This document shows positions 5,532-12,947 of a stretch of 16,380 nt of DNA, piece by piece. The position numbers and the translations under genes were made by a program. Origin of the DNA: an uncultured Collinsella sp. (GTDB lineage: Bacteria > Actinomycetota > Coriobacteriia > Coriobacteriales > Coriobacteriaceae). The notes under the pieces were generated by a model. The model searched no databases and had not been told where the DNA came from. It saw only the letters and a list, made by a program, of their open reading frames with translations. The stretch is taken from the NCBI GenBank assembly GCA_900757235.1, contig CAAENB010000001.1, forward strand, positions 1-16,380. Reading direction: 5' to 3'. Position 1 is the first letter of the stretch. Every line of letters starts with the position of its first letter.

Positions 5532-8273
5532 TCACTCGTCGAGCAGGAGGTCCGAGGAGCCGAGGCGCTCTTCTCGCGCCGGGGCGGCGCTCACGCTTAT
5601 GTAGTCGAAGACATATGCGATCTCGCTTACGGGAACCTCTACGCGATAGCGCGTCGAGATGCTCGAGAAGCTCTGCCTGAAGGACTCGATGAAATCGGCG
5701 CGTTCCTCCTCGAAGCGGTCCTGGCCAACGTAGGTCTCAATGGGGTTTCTGGTAACAAGGCGCTCGACGAGACAGCAGAGGTGAACGTAGAGCCCAATGA
5801 TGGCGTTGCTGCCGATCTTCTCGCCTGTCCTGCGCTGAAGCTCGTGCACGGCGCTCTCGATCTCATGGAATAGCCGCTCCGGGTCGAGGATGGTGATGGA
5901 GCGGATGACGTTCTGCAGCGTCATGTTCGAGAGCAGCTTCTCGTGGAAAGAAGAGAGCTCGGAAGCGTCAAGCCACCTGCCGAACACGACATCAACCTTA
6001 GAGGCGGACGCCGTCGACATGATGTCCTCGAGGGCGACGAAGGGGACGGAGGCGACCCCGGGGTCTCCCGTGCCGATGACGGCGCAGACGCGGTGCTCGG
6101 AGAAAACGGCGTCGTTCGACCCGTTCGCGACGAGCTGCTTGAAGGGCCTCGTGAGCAGGCGCGCGCCTATGGTGCGCGGGAGGCTCTGCGAGACGAGCTG
6201 GCGTATCCTCTCCGCGGCGTCGACCCCGGACTCGGAGCAGAAGACGATGGCGTCCTCACGGTTGACGCGCTCGATCACCTTGCAGTGCGTCACGCACGCG
6301 GCGGTCGCATCGCCAAGAACCTCGGCGATGGACTTGCCGCCGAGCAGCCCGACCCCGATCTCGAGCGCAAGACCGGTAGAGACGTTGTTCACCACGCCGA
6401 TAGTGGAGTCGGTAACGTTCTCGAGGGCCTTATAGGCCTCCTCCAAGGAGCCCATGTCGACGAGGAACACGACCCCGGTGCAGTAGGAATGGCGGTCGAC
6501 GAGGCGCTGGAGCGGACCGACGATGTCCTTCAGCTGCTGGTCGTAGGGCATGTCGACAGCCTCGTACACATGCATGCCGAGCATACGGTTCGCCGCGTCG
6601 GCGATGCTCGTCGCCGTTGAGTAGCCGTGGGACAGGATGACGCAGAGCGTCCGAAGGGCCTTCGCATCGCGAGACTCCGATGCGACGCACAGCGTCAGAA
6701 GCGTCTTCGTGAAGTGATCGAGCGAGATTCCCAGCGCCCCTTCCACGTCTGCGGCGACCTGATCGGAGACACTCGAGGCAAACGGCAATTCGGAGGTCAC
6801 GGCACCGAGGAGATGGGAGATTTGCTCCGCACAGGCAGACTTTCGCTTAGCCAGGCCGATACCCGGCCACAACTGCAGGCAAATCTCCTGGGCCAGTAGA
6901 AAAGCGACCTTCCTCGAAAGCTCGATGCCATAAGAAGAGCCTGCGTCGGCAAGGACCGCGCCCACGACGCGCTCGAAGGCGCGCGACCTCGAGGAGGCGA
7001 CGCCGTGGTCGAAGATCAAGTGATCCTCAACGCCGCGCACAGCGGAGACAGCTTGCGAGACAAGCTCGGAGACAGAGAGCTCCCCGGCGCAGAATCGCTC
7101 ATCGAGGGAGCACAGGGCATCGAGCGCCTGCTCGACCGGCCCTGTGCTCTCGGCGGCATCCAGAGACGCGTCGATCAGAACGCCATCGTCGGGCTGTTGA
7201 TCGATCTGCGCGGAGGAGAGGAGCCCGCTGGGAAGAAGATACGGGCGAACGACGACGTAGTCGCCCTCGCGATTGAGGAACGCTTTGGCGCAGCAGTTCG
7301 TCACGCAGGCGCGCAAGCCGGCGATGTTATCGGAAAAGTCCGCGTTCACGAGGCAACGGTATGCGCCGCGGCTGATCTTCACATCAGAACCGATTCGGCA
7401 CCCCTCGCTGCGCAGGAAGCTCAAGATGAGATCCTCGCGCTCCTCGGGGGTCCGCTCCTTGAGTGAGGGGACGCGGGCACAGATGGGCATTTTGCTGTAG
7501 GCCGAGGAAACCTTCAGGTCATCGGCGGAAAGCGTCGTCGAAAGAACGAGGCGAGCGCGCGGCGCATCCTGGGAGGCATCGAGCCCGAGGGCCGTCGCAA
7601 GGCAGTGCTCCATCGCAGAGGGAGAGAGTGCCTCGATGCCGTTGACAAAGACCACACCCCCGCGCGCATTCGCGATCGACTCGTCAAGAAGCCCGTTGAA
7701 CGAGGCGGCGTCCGGGACCCCGGCGCAGTCGATGCGCACATAGGAGGAGTCGCGGGACAGCAAGCCCTGGTTCTTGCCGTACTCGTACACAAGGCGAGAA
7801 AGGAAAGACTTACCGACACCCACGCCGCCGCTCAAGAGGATGGGCAGGCCAAACGGAGGGTACTGAACCGCAGCCTTGCACTGCTCGACAACGGAGCTGA
7901 GGCTCATGTCGAAGCCCACGGCACGCGCGAAGTCGCGGTGATCGGCGATTCCCGTCGCCTGGATGAGGTCGGCGAGCGAGGCGTACTCGCTTGCAGAGAG
8001 CTTTACCTGAAAACGCTTCTGGAACGCGCGGCGATGAAAATAACGGACAGGCCTGCCCGCCACCTTAACCACAAGACCGGCGCGAACAAGGTCGTTGAGG
8101 TACTGGCTCGCCAGGCTCCTGGAGATGATGAGTGTCTCGGCGATGTCGGAGGTGGACAGACGGGCAAGGTCGTCGAGCGAGACGGCAGAGGTGAGGGCCT
8201 CGAGATGCTCGAGAATCCTGTCCCTCATGTCGACGGGTTTCTTTGCCAAGCTGTCCTGTGTGGTCTTGTCCAT
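5532..8273 (-). CDS. LevR/ManR-like PTS-controlled transcriptional regulator with degenerate AAA+ domain
   Basis: A 913-residue multidomain regulator. A winged-helix DNA-binding domain is at about 16-82. An AAA+ domain at about 120-345 has Walker A GGVGVGKS (149-156). A PRD-like helical region is at about 410-530. An EIIA-Man-like domain at about 540-665 has LSHGYSTATSIADAANRMLG, with likely phospho-His549, and VDMGSL at 605-610. An EIIB-Gat-like domain is at about 675-760, with Cys679. A C-terminal PRD at about 795-895 has His831. This is the LevR order. Unusually, the GAFTGA loop that contacts sigma-54 is absent, and the Walker B DE is replaced by NG (VVFVNGIE, 207-214). ATG 8273 has AGGAGGT 8 nt upstream. 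Adjacent to the PTS genes, it is expected to control them by reversible phosphorylation. Confidence 0.9.
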   Translation of the reverse strand: MDKTTQDSLAKKPVDMRDRILEHLEALTSAVSLDDLARLSTSDIAETLIISRSLASQYLNDLVRAGLVVKVAGRPVRYFHRRAFQKRFQVKLSASEYASLADLIQATGIADHRDFARAVGFDMSLSSVVEQCKAAVQYPPFGLPILLSGGVGVGKSFLSRLVYEYGKNQGLLSRDSSYVRIDCAGVPDAASFNGLLDESIANARGGVVFVNGIEALSPSAMEHCLATALGLDASQDAPRARLVLSTTLSADDLKVSSAYSKMPICARVPSLKERTPEEREDLILSFLRSEGCRIGSDVKISRGAYRCLVNADFSDNIAGLRACVTNCCAKAFLNREGDYVVVRPYLLPSGLLSSAQIDQQPDDGVLIDASLDAAESTGPVEQALDALCSLDERFCAGELSVSELVSQAVSAVRGVEDHLIFDHGVASSRSRAFERVVGAVLADAGSSYGIELSRKVAFLLAQEICLQLWPGIGLAKRKSACAEQISHLLGAVTSELPFASSVSDQVAADVEGALGISLDHFTKTLLTLCVASESRDAKALRTLCVILSHGYSTATSIADAANRMLGMHVYEAVDMPYDQQLKDIVGPLQRLVDRHSYCTGVVFLVDMGSLEEAYKALENVTDSTIGVVNNVSTGLALEIGVGLLGGKSIAEVLGDATAACVTHCKVIERVNREDAIVFCSESGVDAAERIRQLVSQSLPRTIGARLLTRPFKQLVANGSNDAVFSEHRVCAVIGTGDPGVASVPFVALEDIMSTASASKVDVVFGRWLDASELSSFHEKLLSNMTLQNVIRSITILDPERLFHEIESAVHELQRRTGEKIGSNAIIGLYVHLCCLVERLVTRNPIETYVGQDRFEEERADFIESFRQSFSSISTRYRVEVPVSEIAYVFDYISVSAAPAREERLGSSDLLLDE

Positions 8274-8412
8274 GACTTCTTACCTCCTCGTACAAGGAGT
8301 ATAAGGGGAGAACAGAGAACGGAAGGGGGCGCGTGGGGGAATCAACAGCTCCGAGGAAAAGTCCACCACTTGAGGGGCAGAAAACAACGGCCATTGAACA
8401 TTCAGGGCCGAC

Positions 8413-8438
8413 GCTCAACACTTCGGCTCGACACTTCG
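8413..8438. repeat. Tandem 13-bp direct repeat upstream of the regulator gene
   Basis: GCTCAACACTTCG (8413-8425) is followed immediately by GCTCGACACTTCG (8426-8438), with one difference. It lies about 140 bp upstream of the regulator start, in the only gap that can hold its promoter, so it may be a protein-binding site. On the minus strand a TATACT -10 candidate lies about 25 bp from the regulator start; no convincing -35 is seen. Confidence 0.4.
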
Positions 8439-8447
8439 CTTTGGAAA

Positions 8448-8502
8448 GGGCCCCGGCGCGCCGGGGTCCCAACATAAAGAAGGGCCCCGGCGCGCAGGGC
8501 CT
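8448..8502 (-). terminator. Duplicated GC-rich hairpins after mtnN fragment
   Basis: Two hairpins share GGGCCCCGGCGCG (8448-8460 and 8482-8494). The distal one (8448-8470) is nearly perfect: nine paired bases with one mismatch on the minus strand, then TTTCC. The proximal one (8482-8502) overlaps the mtnN stop codon and is followed by CTTCTTT. Together they would stop minus-strand transcription before the regulator gene. Confidence 0.65.
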
Positions 8503-8866
8503 AAAGCTTAACCATGCGCGCGGCGATGCGGGCGCAGTCGCAGGCGGCCTTCTTCTCGAAGGTGTTGTAGTCGACGACCCGGCCCTCGGCGCAGGGCTTG
8601 TCGCTGATGGCGCGCACGACGACGAGGGGCACGCCGTTGAGATAGGCGGCCTGCGCGATGGTGCAGCCCTCCATCTCGCAGCACAGGTCGCCGAAGATCG
8701 CGAGGATTCGCTCCTTCTGTTCCGCGGGCGAGACAAACTGGTCGCCGGAGACGACGCGGCCCTTGAGGACCTTAATGTCGGGGGCGACGGCGGCCGCGGC
8801 GGCGCACGCCGCCAGCAAGGGCCGGAGCGGATCGCGCAAGATCAAGGCGTCGCCCGGGAGGTCGGG
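8501..8866 (-). pseudogene. mtnN: 5'-truncated 5'-methylthioadenosine/S-adenosylhomocysteine nucleosidase
   Basis: The last about 120 residues of an MTA/SAH nucleosidase, which cleaves adenine from MTA and SAH. RVVSGDQFVS, CCEMEGCTIAQAA and VVVRAISDKP are the conserved C-terminal motifs, with the substrate-binding Glu in the EMEG region and the catalytic Asp in ISD. A complete enzyme has about 230 residues. The N-terminal half, including the first catalytic glutamate, is gone. The open frame continues upstream to 9058, but that part is antisense to an IS3 transposase fragment. The junction lies near 8850-8870. The enzyme is almost certainly inactive; an intact copy may exist elsewhere in the genome. 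Confidence 0.85.
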
Positions 8867-9276
8867 CGTTACCGTCAGCCGGCGCCGCGTCTGCCGCATC
8901 ATGAGGGAGAACGGCCTGGCCGGCGCATACGGCAGGAAAAGGTTCAAGGTGCACCCCGGGGCGATCAACGAGGCCGACGTGTCGAACGTCGTCGCGCGCG
9001 GCTTCGGCGGCAGGGCGCCGTACACCCATATATGCAGCGACTTGGCCTGCGTGCGCATCGGGGCGTCGTGGAACTACGTCTGCCTGCTCGTCGACCTCTG
9101 CAACGGGGAAATCGTCGGCCACTCCGAAGGATCGAGGAGGGACGCGCGAGCTCCGAGCCAAGCTCTTGGATTACGTGCACTGGTACAACAACTTCAGGAT
9201 CCACTCGACGCTGGGCTACATGTCGCCGGTCGAGTTCAGGGAGGCGGGGCCGTCCCTCCCGGAATCGTCCAAATAA
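8867..9276 (+). pseudogene. IS3-family transposase (OrfB) remnant
   Basis: Plus-strand reading from about 8867 gives VSRRRVCRIMRENGLAGAYG, then an integrase-core start (CSDLACVRIGASWNYVCLLV, with the first catalytic Asp), up to about 9140. The reading then changes frame, and the C-terminal end follows (LDYVHWYNNFRIHSTLGYMS) to TAA 9274-9276. The middle of the catalytic domain, which carries the second Asp and the Glu, is deleted, and the N-terminus and OrfA are missing. The fragment is therefore dead. Its 5' side is joined to the mtnN remnant on the opposite strand. The call as IS3/IS150-like rests on the YNNFRIHSTLGYMSPVEF ending. Confidence 0.85.
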
Positions 9277-9983
9277 GTGTTGCCAATCCATAGCCAATCC
9301 AGCCATCATCTTCGCGAAGGCGGACGTCAGGAAAAGCTCGGCTTGAGCTCGGTCGGACGCGGTCTGTGGGGCATCATTCAGGCTCAGGGGGTCTCCTTGT
9401 CTTCTTCGGTCGCAACCTGAATGATAGGGACGGCCCCTTCTCTCTTTCCCCTTCGTTTTCGACGCGTCACCCTCTCGGCGGGCTTAAGGCCCGCGCTCGC
9501 GGGTGCAGGGGCTACGCCCAAACCCCAAAAACGTAACGCCGTGCTCGAAGCGTTTCCGGACGTCAGCGTAATCTCAAATCCCGTTCGTCAACTCATGGGC
9601 AAGCCACCTGAGACTACTCATTTCTCCTACTGGCAATGAAGACCTGCGACCTGCAGTTTTGCAAACTGCTTGAAAGCCACCTGCGTTGATTCACTTCCTA
9701 TTGCAGCTGGCGGCTTGCACGCGAAAAGGCATTTAAGTTTCAAAACGGGCGTTTTCGGCGCTATCGAGCCTCCAAAGGCATCCCGTCGCGCCCTTTGGGA
9801 CAAAAACAAAAACTCAAAGCCCTGAGTTCGAAAATAGTTTTTGGAGTTGTCCCGACTTTTGTCCCCGAAGCCGACGAAACGCGACAGGGTGTCACCTGGC
9901 GGCACTCGATTCGAGACGGCACCGAAAACTGGATGCAACCGGAATGACAGGACGGCAGAACCGAAGCCATCGAGTGGGGATAG
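9277..9983. other. Hairpin-rich intergenic debris, no convincing gene
   Basis: About 700 bp without a gene I can support. It contains several perfect inverted repeats: ATCATTCAGG/CCTGAATGAT (9373-9382, 9416-9425), GCGGGC/GCCCGC (9478-9483, 9489-9494) overlapping CCCGCG/CGCGGG (9490-9503), GCAGTTT/AAACTGC (9653-9659, 9663-9669) and CCAAAGG/CCTTTGG near 9771-9797. Open frames at 9421-9639 (plus) and 9627-10025 (minus) show no known domain, and the second runs through the rplX terminator. Remains of mobile or repeated sequence are likely. Confidence 0.5.
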
Positions 9984-10017
9984 AAAAAGGCCCGGGTGCC
10001 GTGGCATCCGGGCCTTT
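9984..10017 (-). terminator. Terminator of the ribosomal-protein operon
   Basis: AAAGGCCCGG (9986-9995) and CCGGGCCTTT (10008-10017) pair perfectly, and inner bases extend the stem. On the minus strand a TTTTT run follows. It lies 26 bp after the rplX stop and ends the cluster. Confidence 0.9.
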
Positions 10018-10043
10018 GCTAGCAACTTGATGTTGCGGGCAGC

Positions 10044-10349
10044 TTAGAACTTGTGGCCGCACTTCTTGCAGACGCGCAGCTTGTTCTTGCCGTCCTTCTC
10101 GTGACCGACGCGGGTAACCTTACCGCACTCGGGGCAGACGAGATTGACGTTGGAGGCGTCGATGGGAGCCTCCTGCGAAACGATGCCGCCCTGCTGGTTG
10201 GCAGCGTTGGGCTTGACGGCCTTCTTGACGACCGAAACGCCCTCGACAACGACCTTGTTCTCGGCGGGGAGAGCACGCAGGACAACGCCCTGCTTGCCGC
10301 GATCCTTACCAGAGAGAACCTGGACCTTATCGCCCTTCTTGATATACAT
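10044..10349 (-). CDS. rplX: 50S ribosomal protein L24
   Basis: A 101-residue L24, an early assembly protein that binds the 5' end of 23S rRNA. The KOW motif is at about 4-30 (GDKVQVLSGKDRGKQGVVLR). The C-terminal part has two cysteine pairs (C72/C75 and C94/C97), a zinc-ribbon arrangement found in one class of bacterial L24. ATG 10349 has an AGGGGAGA ribosome site and is 13 bp after rplN. It is the last gene before the terminator; rplE, the usual next gene, is absent. Confidence 0.97.
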   Translation of the reverse strand: MYIKKGDKVQVLSGKDRGKQGVVLRALPAENKVVVEGVSVVKKAVKPNAANQQGGIVSQEAPIDASNVNLVCPECGKVTRVGHEKDGKNKLRVCKKCGHKF

Positions 10350-10362
10350 ATATCTCCCCTAA

Positions 10363-10731
10363 CTACAGGGTCTCGGGAGCGAGCGAGACGATCTTCATGT
10401 ACTTCTTGTCACGAAGCTCGCGAGCGACGGGCCCGAAGATACGGGTGCCGACGGGCGAACCATCGTTGTTGATGACAACGCAGGCGTTCTCATCAAAGCG
10501 AATGTAGGAGCCATCCTTGCGGCGGATCTCCTTAACGGTGCGAACGACGACGCAACGGACAACGTCCTTCTTCTTGACGTTGGCGCCAGGGGTAGCCTCC
10601 TGGACAGCACCGATGAACACATCGCCGATGCCTGCATAACGACGCTTGGAACCGCCAAGCACCTTGATGCAGCGAATCTTGCGAGCGCCGGAGTTGTCGG
10701 CGACGTTCAGCATGGTTTGCATCTGAATCAT
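10363..10731 (-). CDS. rplN: 50S ribosomal protein L14
   Basis: A 122-residue L14, which sits at the subunit interface and contacts 16S rRNA and L19. MIQMQTMLNVADNSGARKI is the classic N-terminus and FGPVARELRDKKYMKIVSLA the classic C-terminus, at full length. GGAGG precedes ATG 10731. A 118-bp gap separates it from rpsQ, at the point where the S10 and spc operons meet in E. coli. That gap holds a nested set of inverted repeats and may be a separate leader. Confidence 0.98.
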   Translation of the reverse strand: MIQMQTMLNVADNSGARKIRCIKVLGGSKRRYAGIGDVFIGAVQEATPGANVKKKDVVRCVVVRTVKEIRRKDGSYIRFDENACVVINNDGSPVGTRIFGPVARELRDKKYMKIVSLAPETL

Positions 10732-10756
10732 GGTAGATGTTCCTCCGAACTAAGAA

Positions 10757-10847
10757 CCGAAGAGAGGTGCGCAGCCTTTATACGGCCCGTGGTATGCAAG
10801 CCAGGCATACGCACATCTTCGGAAACGTACAAGTCGTAAGAGCGACT
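10757..10847 (-). promoter_or_regulatory. Candidate structured leader of rplN
   Basis: In the rpsQ-rplN gap, CCGAAGA/TCTTCGG (10757-10763, 10816-10822) encloses GTGC/GCAC (10767-10770, 10811-10814) and GTATGC/GCATAC (10792-10797, 10805-10810), a branched fold. A separate hairpin, AGTCG/CGACT (10832-10836, 10843-10847), lies just after the rpsQ stop. Nested perfect pairs in a long gap of an otherwise tight cluster suggest a cis-acting RNA. Function is not known. Confidence 0.5.
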
Positions 10848-10849
10848 GC

Positions 10850-11110
10850 TTATTTAGCGCGCTCGACGACCTCGATGAGGCGCCAACGCTTCATCTTGGA
10901 CATAGGACGGGTCTCCATAACGCGGACGGTGTCGCCCACGCCAGCCGTGCACTCCTCGTCGTGAGCGTGCAGCTTCTTGGAGCTGGTCATCATCTTGCCG
11001 TACTTGGGGTGACGCTTGCGCTCGGTGATGGTGACAACAATGGTCTTGGCACCGGAGACGGAGGTAACGACACCCGTACGGACCTTACGCGAGTTACGCG
11101 AATCAGTCAT
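10850..11110 (-). CDS. rpsQ: 30S ribosomal protein S17
   Basis: An 86-residue S17, a primary 16S rRNA binder. NSRKVRTGVVTSVSGAKTIV near the N-terminus, then RHPKYGKMMTSSKKLHAHDE and GDTVRVMETRPMSKMKRW, cover the OB-fold at full length. ATG 11110 has an AAGGAGAG ribosome site, 16 bp after rpmC. It is the last gene of the S10-type block before the long gap to rplN. Confidence 0.98.
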   Translation of the reverse strand: MTDSRNSRKVRTGVVTSVSGAKTIVVTITERKRHPKYGKMMTSSKKLHAHDEECTAGVGDTVRVMETRPMSKMKRWRLIEVVERAK

Positions 11111-11126
11111 GTTCTCTCCTTAGGTC

Positions 11127-11342
11127 CTACTCGGCGACAGCGGACTTCTCCGCTGCGATCTCGCGGGCGCGCTGCTCCGTGAGGACGCGAGCGATGTCCT
11201 TCTTCACGGTGTTGACGCGAGCGGTGTTGTCCAGCTGGCTGGTGGCCATCTGGAAACGAAGGTTAAAGAGCTCGGCGCGCATTTCCTTCAGCTTCTCAAC
11301 GAGCTGAGCGTCCGAGAGCTCACGAATCTCTGCGGGCTTCAT
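11127..11342 (-). CDS. rpmC: 50S ribosomal protein L29
   Basis: A 71-residue L29, a two-helix protein near the peptide exit site that helps dock trigger factor and SRP. MKPAEIRELSDAQLVEKLKE and LFNLRFQMATSQLDNTARV are the family hallmarks. ATG 11342 overlaps the rplP stop by one base (TAATG), so translation is coupled. Confidence 0.98.
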   Translation of the reverse strand: MKPAEIRELSDAQLVEKLKEMRAELFNLRFQMATSQLDNTARVNTVKKDIARVLTEQRAREIAAEKSAVAE

Positions 11343-11845
11343 TAGTTCTCCTCCTTGGCGACGGCGGCGTCCTCAGCAGCCCACTTGGCCTCGAGAGCGG
11401 CCTCCTCAGCCATCTCCTTCTCGATGCGCTGCTCAGCGTTCTTGGCAGCAACAATCTTGGTCTTGATGGGAAGCTTGTGCTGTGCAAGACGCAGAGCCTC
11501 GCGAGCGACCTCCTCGGGCACGCCCTTGACCTCGAACATGATGCGGCCGGGCTTGACGACGGCCACCCACTCCTCGGGGTTACCCTTACCAGAACCCATG
11601 CGAGTCTCGGCAGGCTTCTTGGTGATGGGCTTATCGGGGAAGATCGTGATGTAGACACGACCGCCACGCTTCATGTAGCGGGTCATGGCAATACGAGCGG
11701 CCTCGATCTGACGGTTGGTGATCCAATGGGCCTCGAGAGCCTGGATACCAAACTCGCCGAAATGCAGCTCGGTATTACCCTTGGCCTGGCCCTTCATGGA
11801 GCCACGCTGCACCTTGCGGTGAAGAATACGCTTAGGGGCAAGCAC
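11342..11845 (-). CDS. rplP: 50S ribosomal protein L16 with extended C-terminal tail
   Basis: A 167-residue L16, which lines the A-site region of the 50S subunit. RKVQRGSMKGQAKGNTELHF near the N-terminus and RMGSGKGNPEEWVAVVKPGR at 82-101 are conserved. The start is GTG 11845, which shares its first base with the rpsC stop TAG; the ribosome site AGGAGGGG lies inside the end of rpsC. About 30 residues after position 136 form an alanine- and glutamate-rich tail, beyond the usual length of about 138. Confidence 0.97.
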   Translation of the reverse strand: MLAPKRILHRKVQRGSMKGQAKGNTELHFGEFGIQALEAHWITNRQIEAARIAMTRYMKRGGRVYITIFPDKPITKKPAETRMGSGKGNPEEWVAVVKPGRIMFEVKGVPEEVAREALRLAQHKLPIKTKIVAAKNAEQRIEKEMAEEAALEAKWAAEDAAVAKEEN

Positions 11846-12555
11846 TACTGACCCCTCCTCTCGGAGTTACGACGACGAGGACGGGAAGAGCCCTCGAGTG
11901 CAGGGTTGGGAACAGGCTGGCCCGGGAGCTTCTCGCCCAGGTAGATCCAGACCTTCACGCCGCAAGCGCCCATGGTGGTGCTGGCGACAGCCGTGCCGTA
12001 GTCGATCTTGGCACGGAGGGTGTGCAGAGGCACGCGACCCTCGCGGTACCACTCACGACGGCCCATCTCGGCACCGCCGAGACGACCGGAGCACTGGATA
12101 CGGATGCCCTTAGCGCCGGCCTTGCGGGCAGACTGGACAGCCTTGCGCATAGCGCGACGGAAGGCAACGCGGCCCTCGAGCTGCTCGGCGATAGACTGAG
12201 CAACGAGGTTGGCGTCGAGCTCGGGGCGCTTGATCTCGACAACGTCGACGGAGAGCTGGCCCTTGGAGACGCCAGCGACCTTCTCGAGCTCGATGCGGAG
12301 GGTATCGATCTCGGCACCCTTCTTACCGATGACAACGCCGGGGCGAGCGGTGAGGATGATGACCTTCACCTTGTCGCCAGCGCGCTCGATCTCGACGCGG
12401 GAGACAGCTGCGCGGGAAAGACGCTTCTCGAGGTACTTGCGGATCTCGAGATCGTTACCGAGGGTCTTAGCGTAATCCTTCTCTGCGAACCAGCGGGAGC
12501 GCCAGTTCTCGGTGATGCCAAGACGGAAGCCGGTGGGGTAGACTTTCTGACCCAT
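11845..12555 (-). CDS. rpsC: 30S ribosomal protein S3
   Basis: A 236-residue S3, on the 30S head at the mRNA entry channel. MGQKVYPTGFRLGITENWRS opens the protein. The KH domain has the IGKKG loop at 76-80. The C-terminal half (CSGRLGGAEMGRREWYREGR) is conserved. The last about 20 residues are a basic tail rich in Arg and Ser. ATG 12555 is 6 bp after rplV. The stop overlaps the rplP GTG by one base. Confidence 0.98.
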   Translation of the reverse strand: MGQKVYPTGFRLGITENWRSRWFAEKDYAKTLGNDLEIRKYLEKRLSRAAVSRVEIERAGDKVKVIILTARPGVVIGKKGAEIDTLRIELEKVAGVSKGQLSVDVVEIKRPELDANLVAQSIAEQLEGRVAFRRAMRKAVQSARKAGAKGIRIQCSGRLGGAEMGRREWYREGRVPLHTLRAKIDYGTAVASTTMGACGVKVWIYLGEKLPGQPVPNPALEGSSRPRRRNSERRGQ

Positions 12556-12561
12556 ACAGCT

Positions 12562-12933
12562 TTACGCCTCCTTTCGAGGAGCAACGACGACGGTGATGTG
12601 GGAAGTACGCTTCAGAATGCGAGAAGCGGAACCCTTGGCGCGGGGACGGATGCGCTTAAGCGTCGGACCCTCGTCAACATAGGCAGCGGCGACAACCAGG
12701 TTGTCGGCACGCAGACCGTTGTTGTTCTCGGCGTTCGCAACGGCGGAACGGAGAACCTTCTCGACATCCACGGCGACGGCGCGGTCGCAGAAGTGGAGGA
12801 TGTCGAAGGCCTGAGCGACAGGCTTGCGGCGGATCAGATCGACCACCAGGCGGGCCTTGCTGGGGGAAACACGCACGTACTTAGCGACGGCGCGAACCTC
12901 GGTGGCCTCAGTTTCAATAGACTTAGTTGCCAT
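12562..12933 (-). CDS. rplV: 50S ribosomal protein L22
   Basis: A 123-residue L22, whose beta-hairpin reaches into the peptide exit tunnel. AVAKYVRVSPSKARLVVDLI (15-34) is the signature, and RIRPRAKGSASRILKRTSHI (94-113) is the tunnel hairpin. The start MATKSIE is at ATG 12933, 14 bp after rpsS. Confidence 0.98.
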   Translation of the reverse strand: MATKSIETEATEVRAVAKYVRVSPSKARLVVDLIRRKPVAQAFDILHFCDRAVAVDVEKVLRSAVANAENNNGLRADNLVVAAAYVDEGPTLKRIRPRAKGSASRILKRTSHITVVVAPRKEA

Positions 12934-12947
12934 TTACGGTTAACCCC

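Noticed and set aside
9984..10017. tRNA or small RNA in the stem region after rplX
   Set aside because: It is a simple long hairpin with a T run, fully explained as a terminator; no cloverleaf is seen anywhere in the window.
9627..10025. 132-residue minus-strand open frame
   Set aside because: It begins inside the terminator of the ribosomal operon and shows no known motif; it could be part of a repeated sequence but is not supported as a gene.
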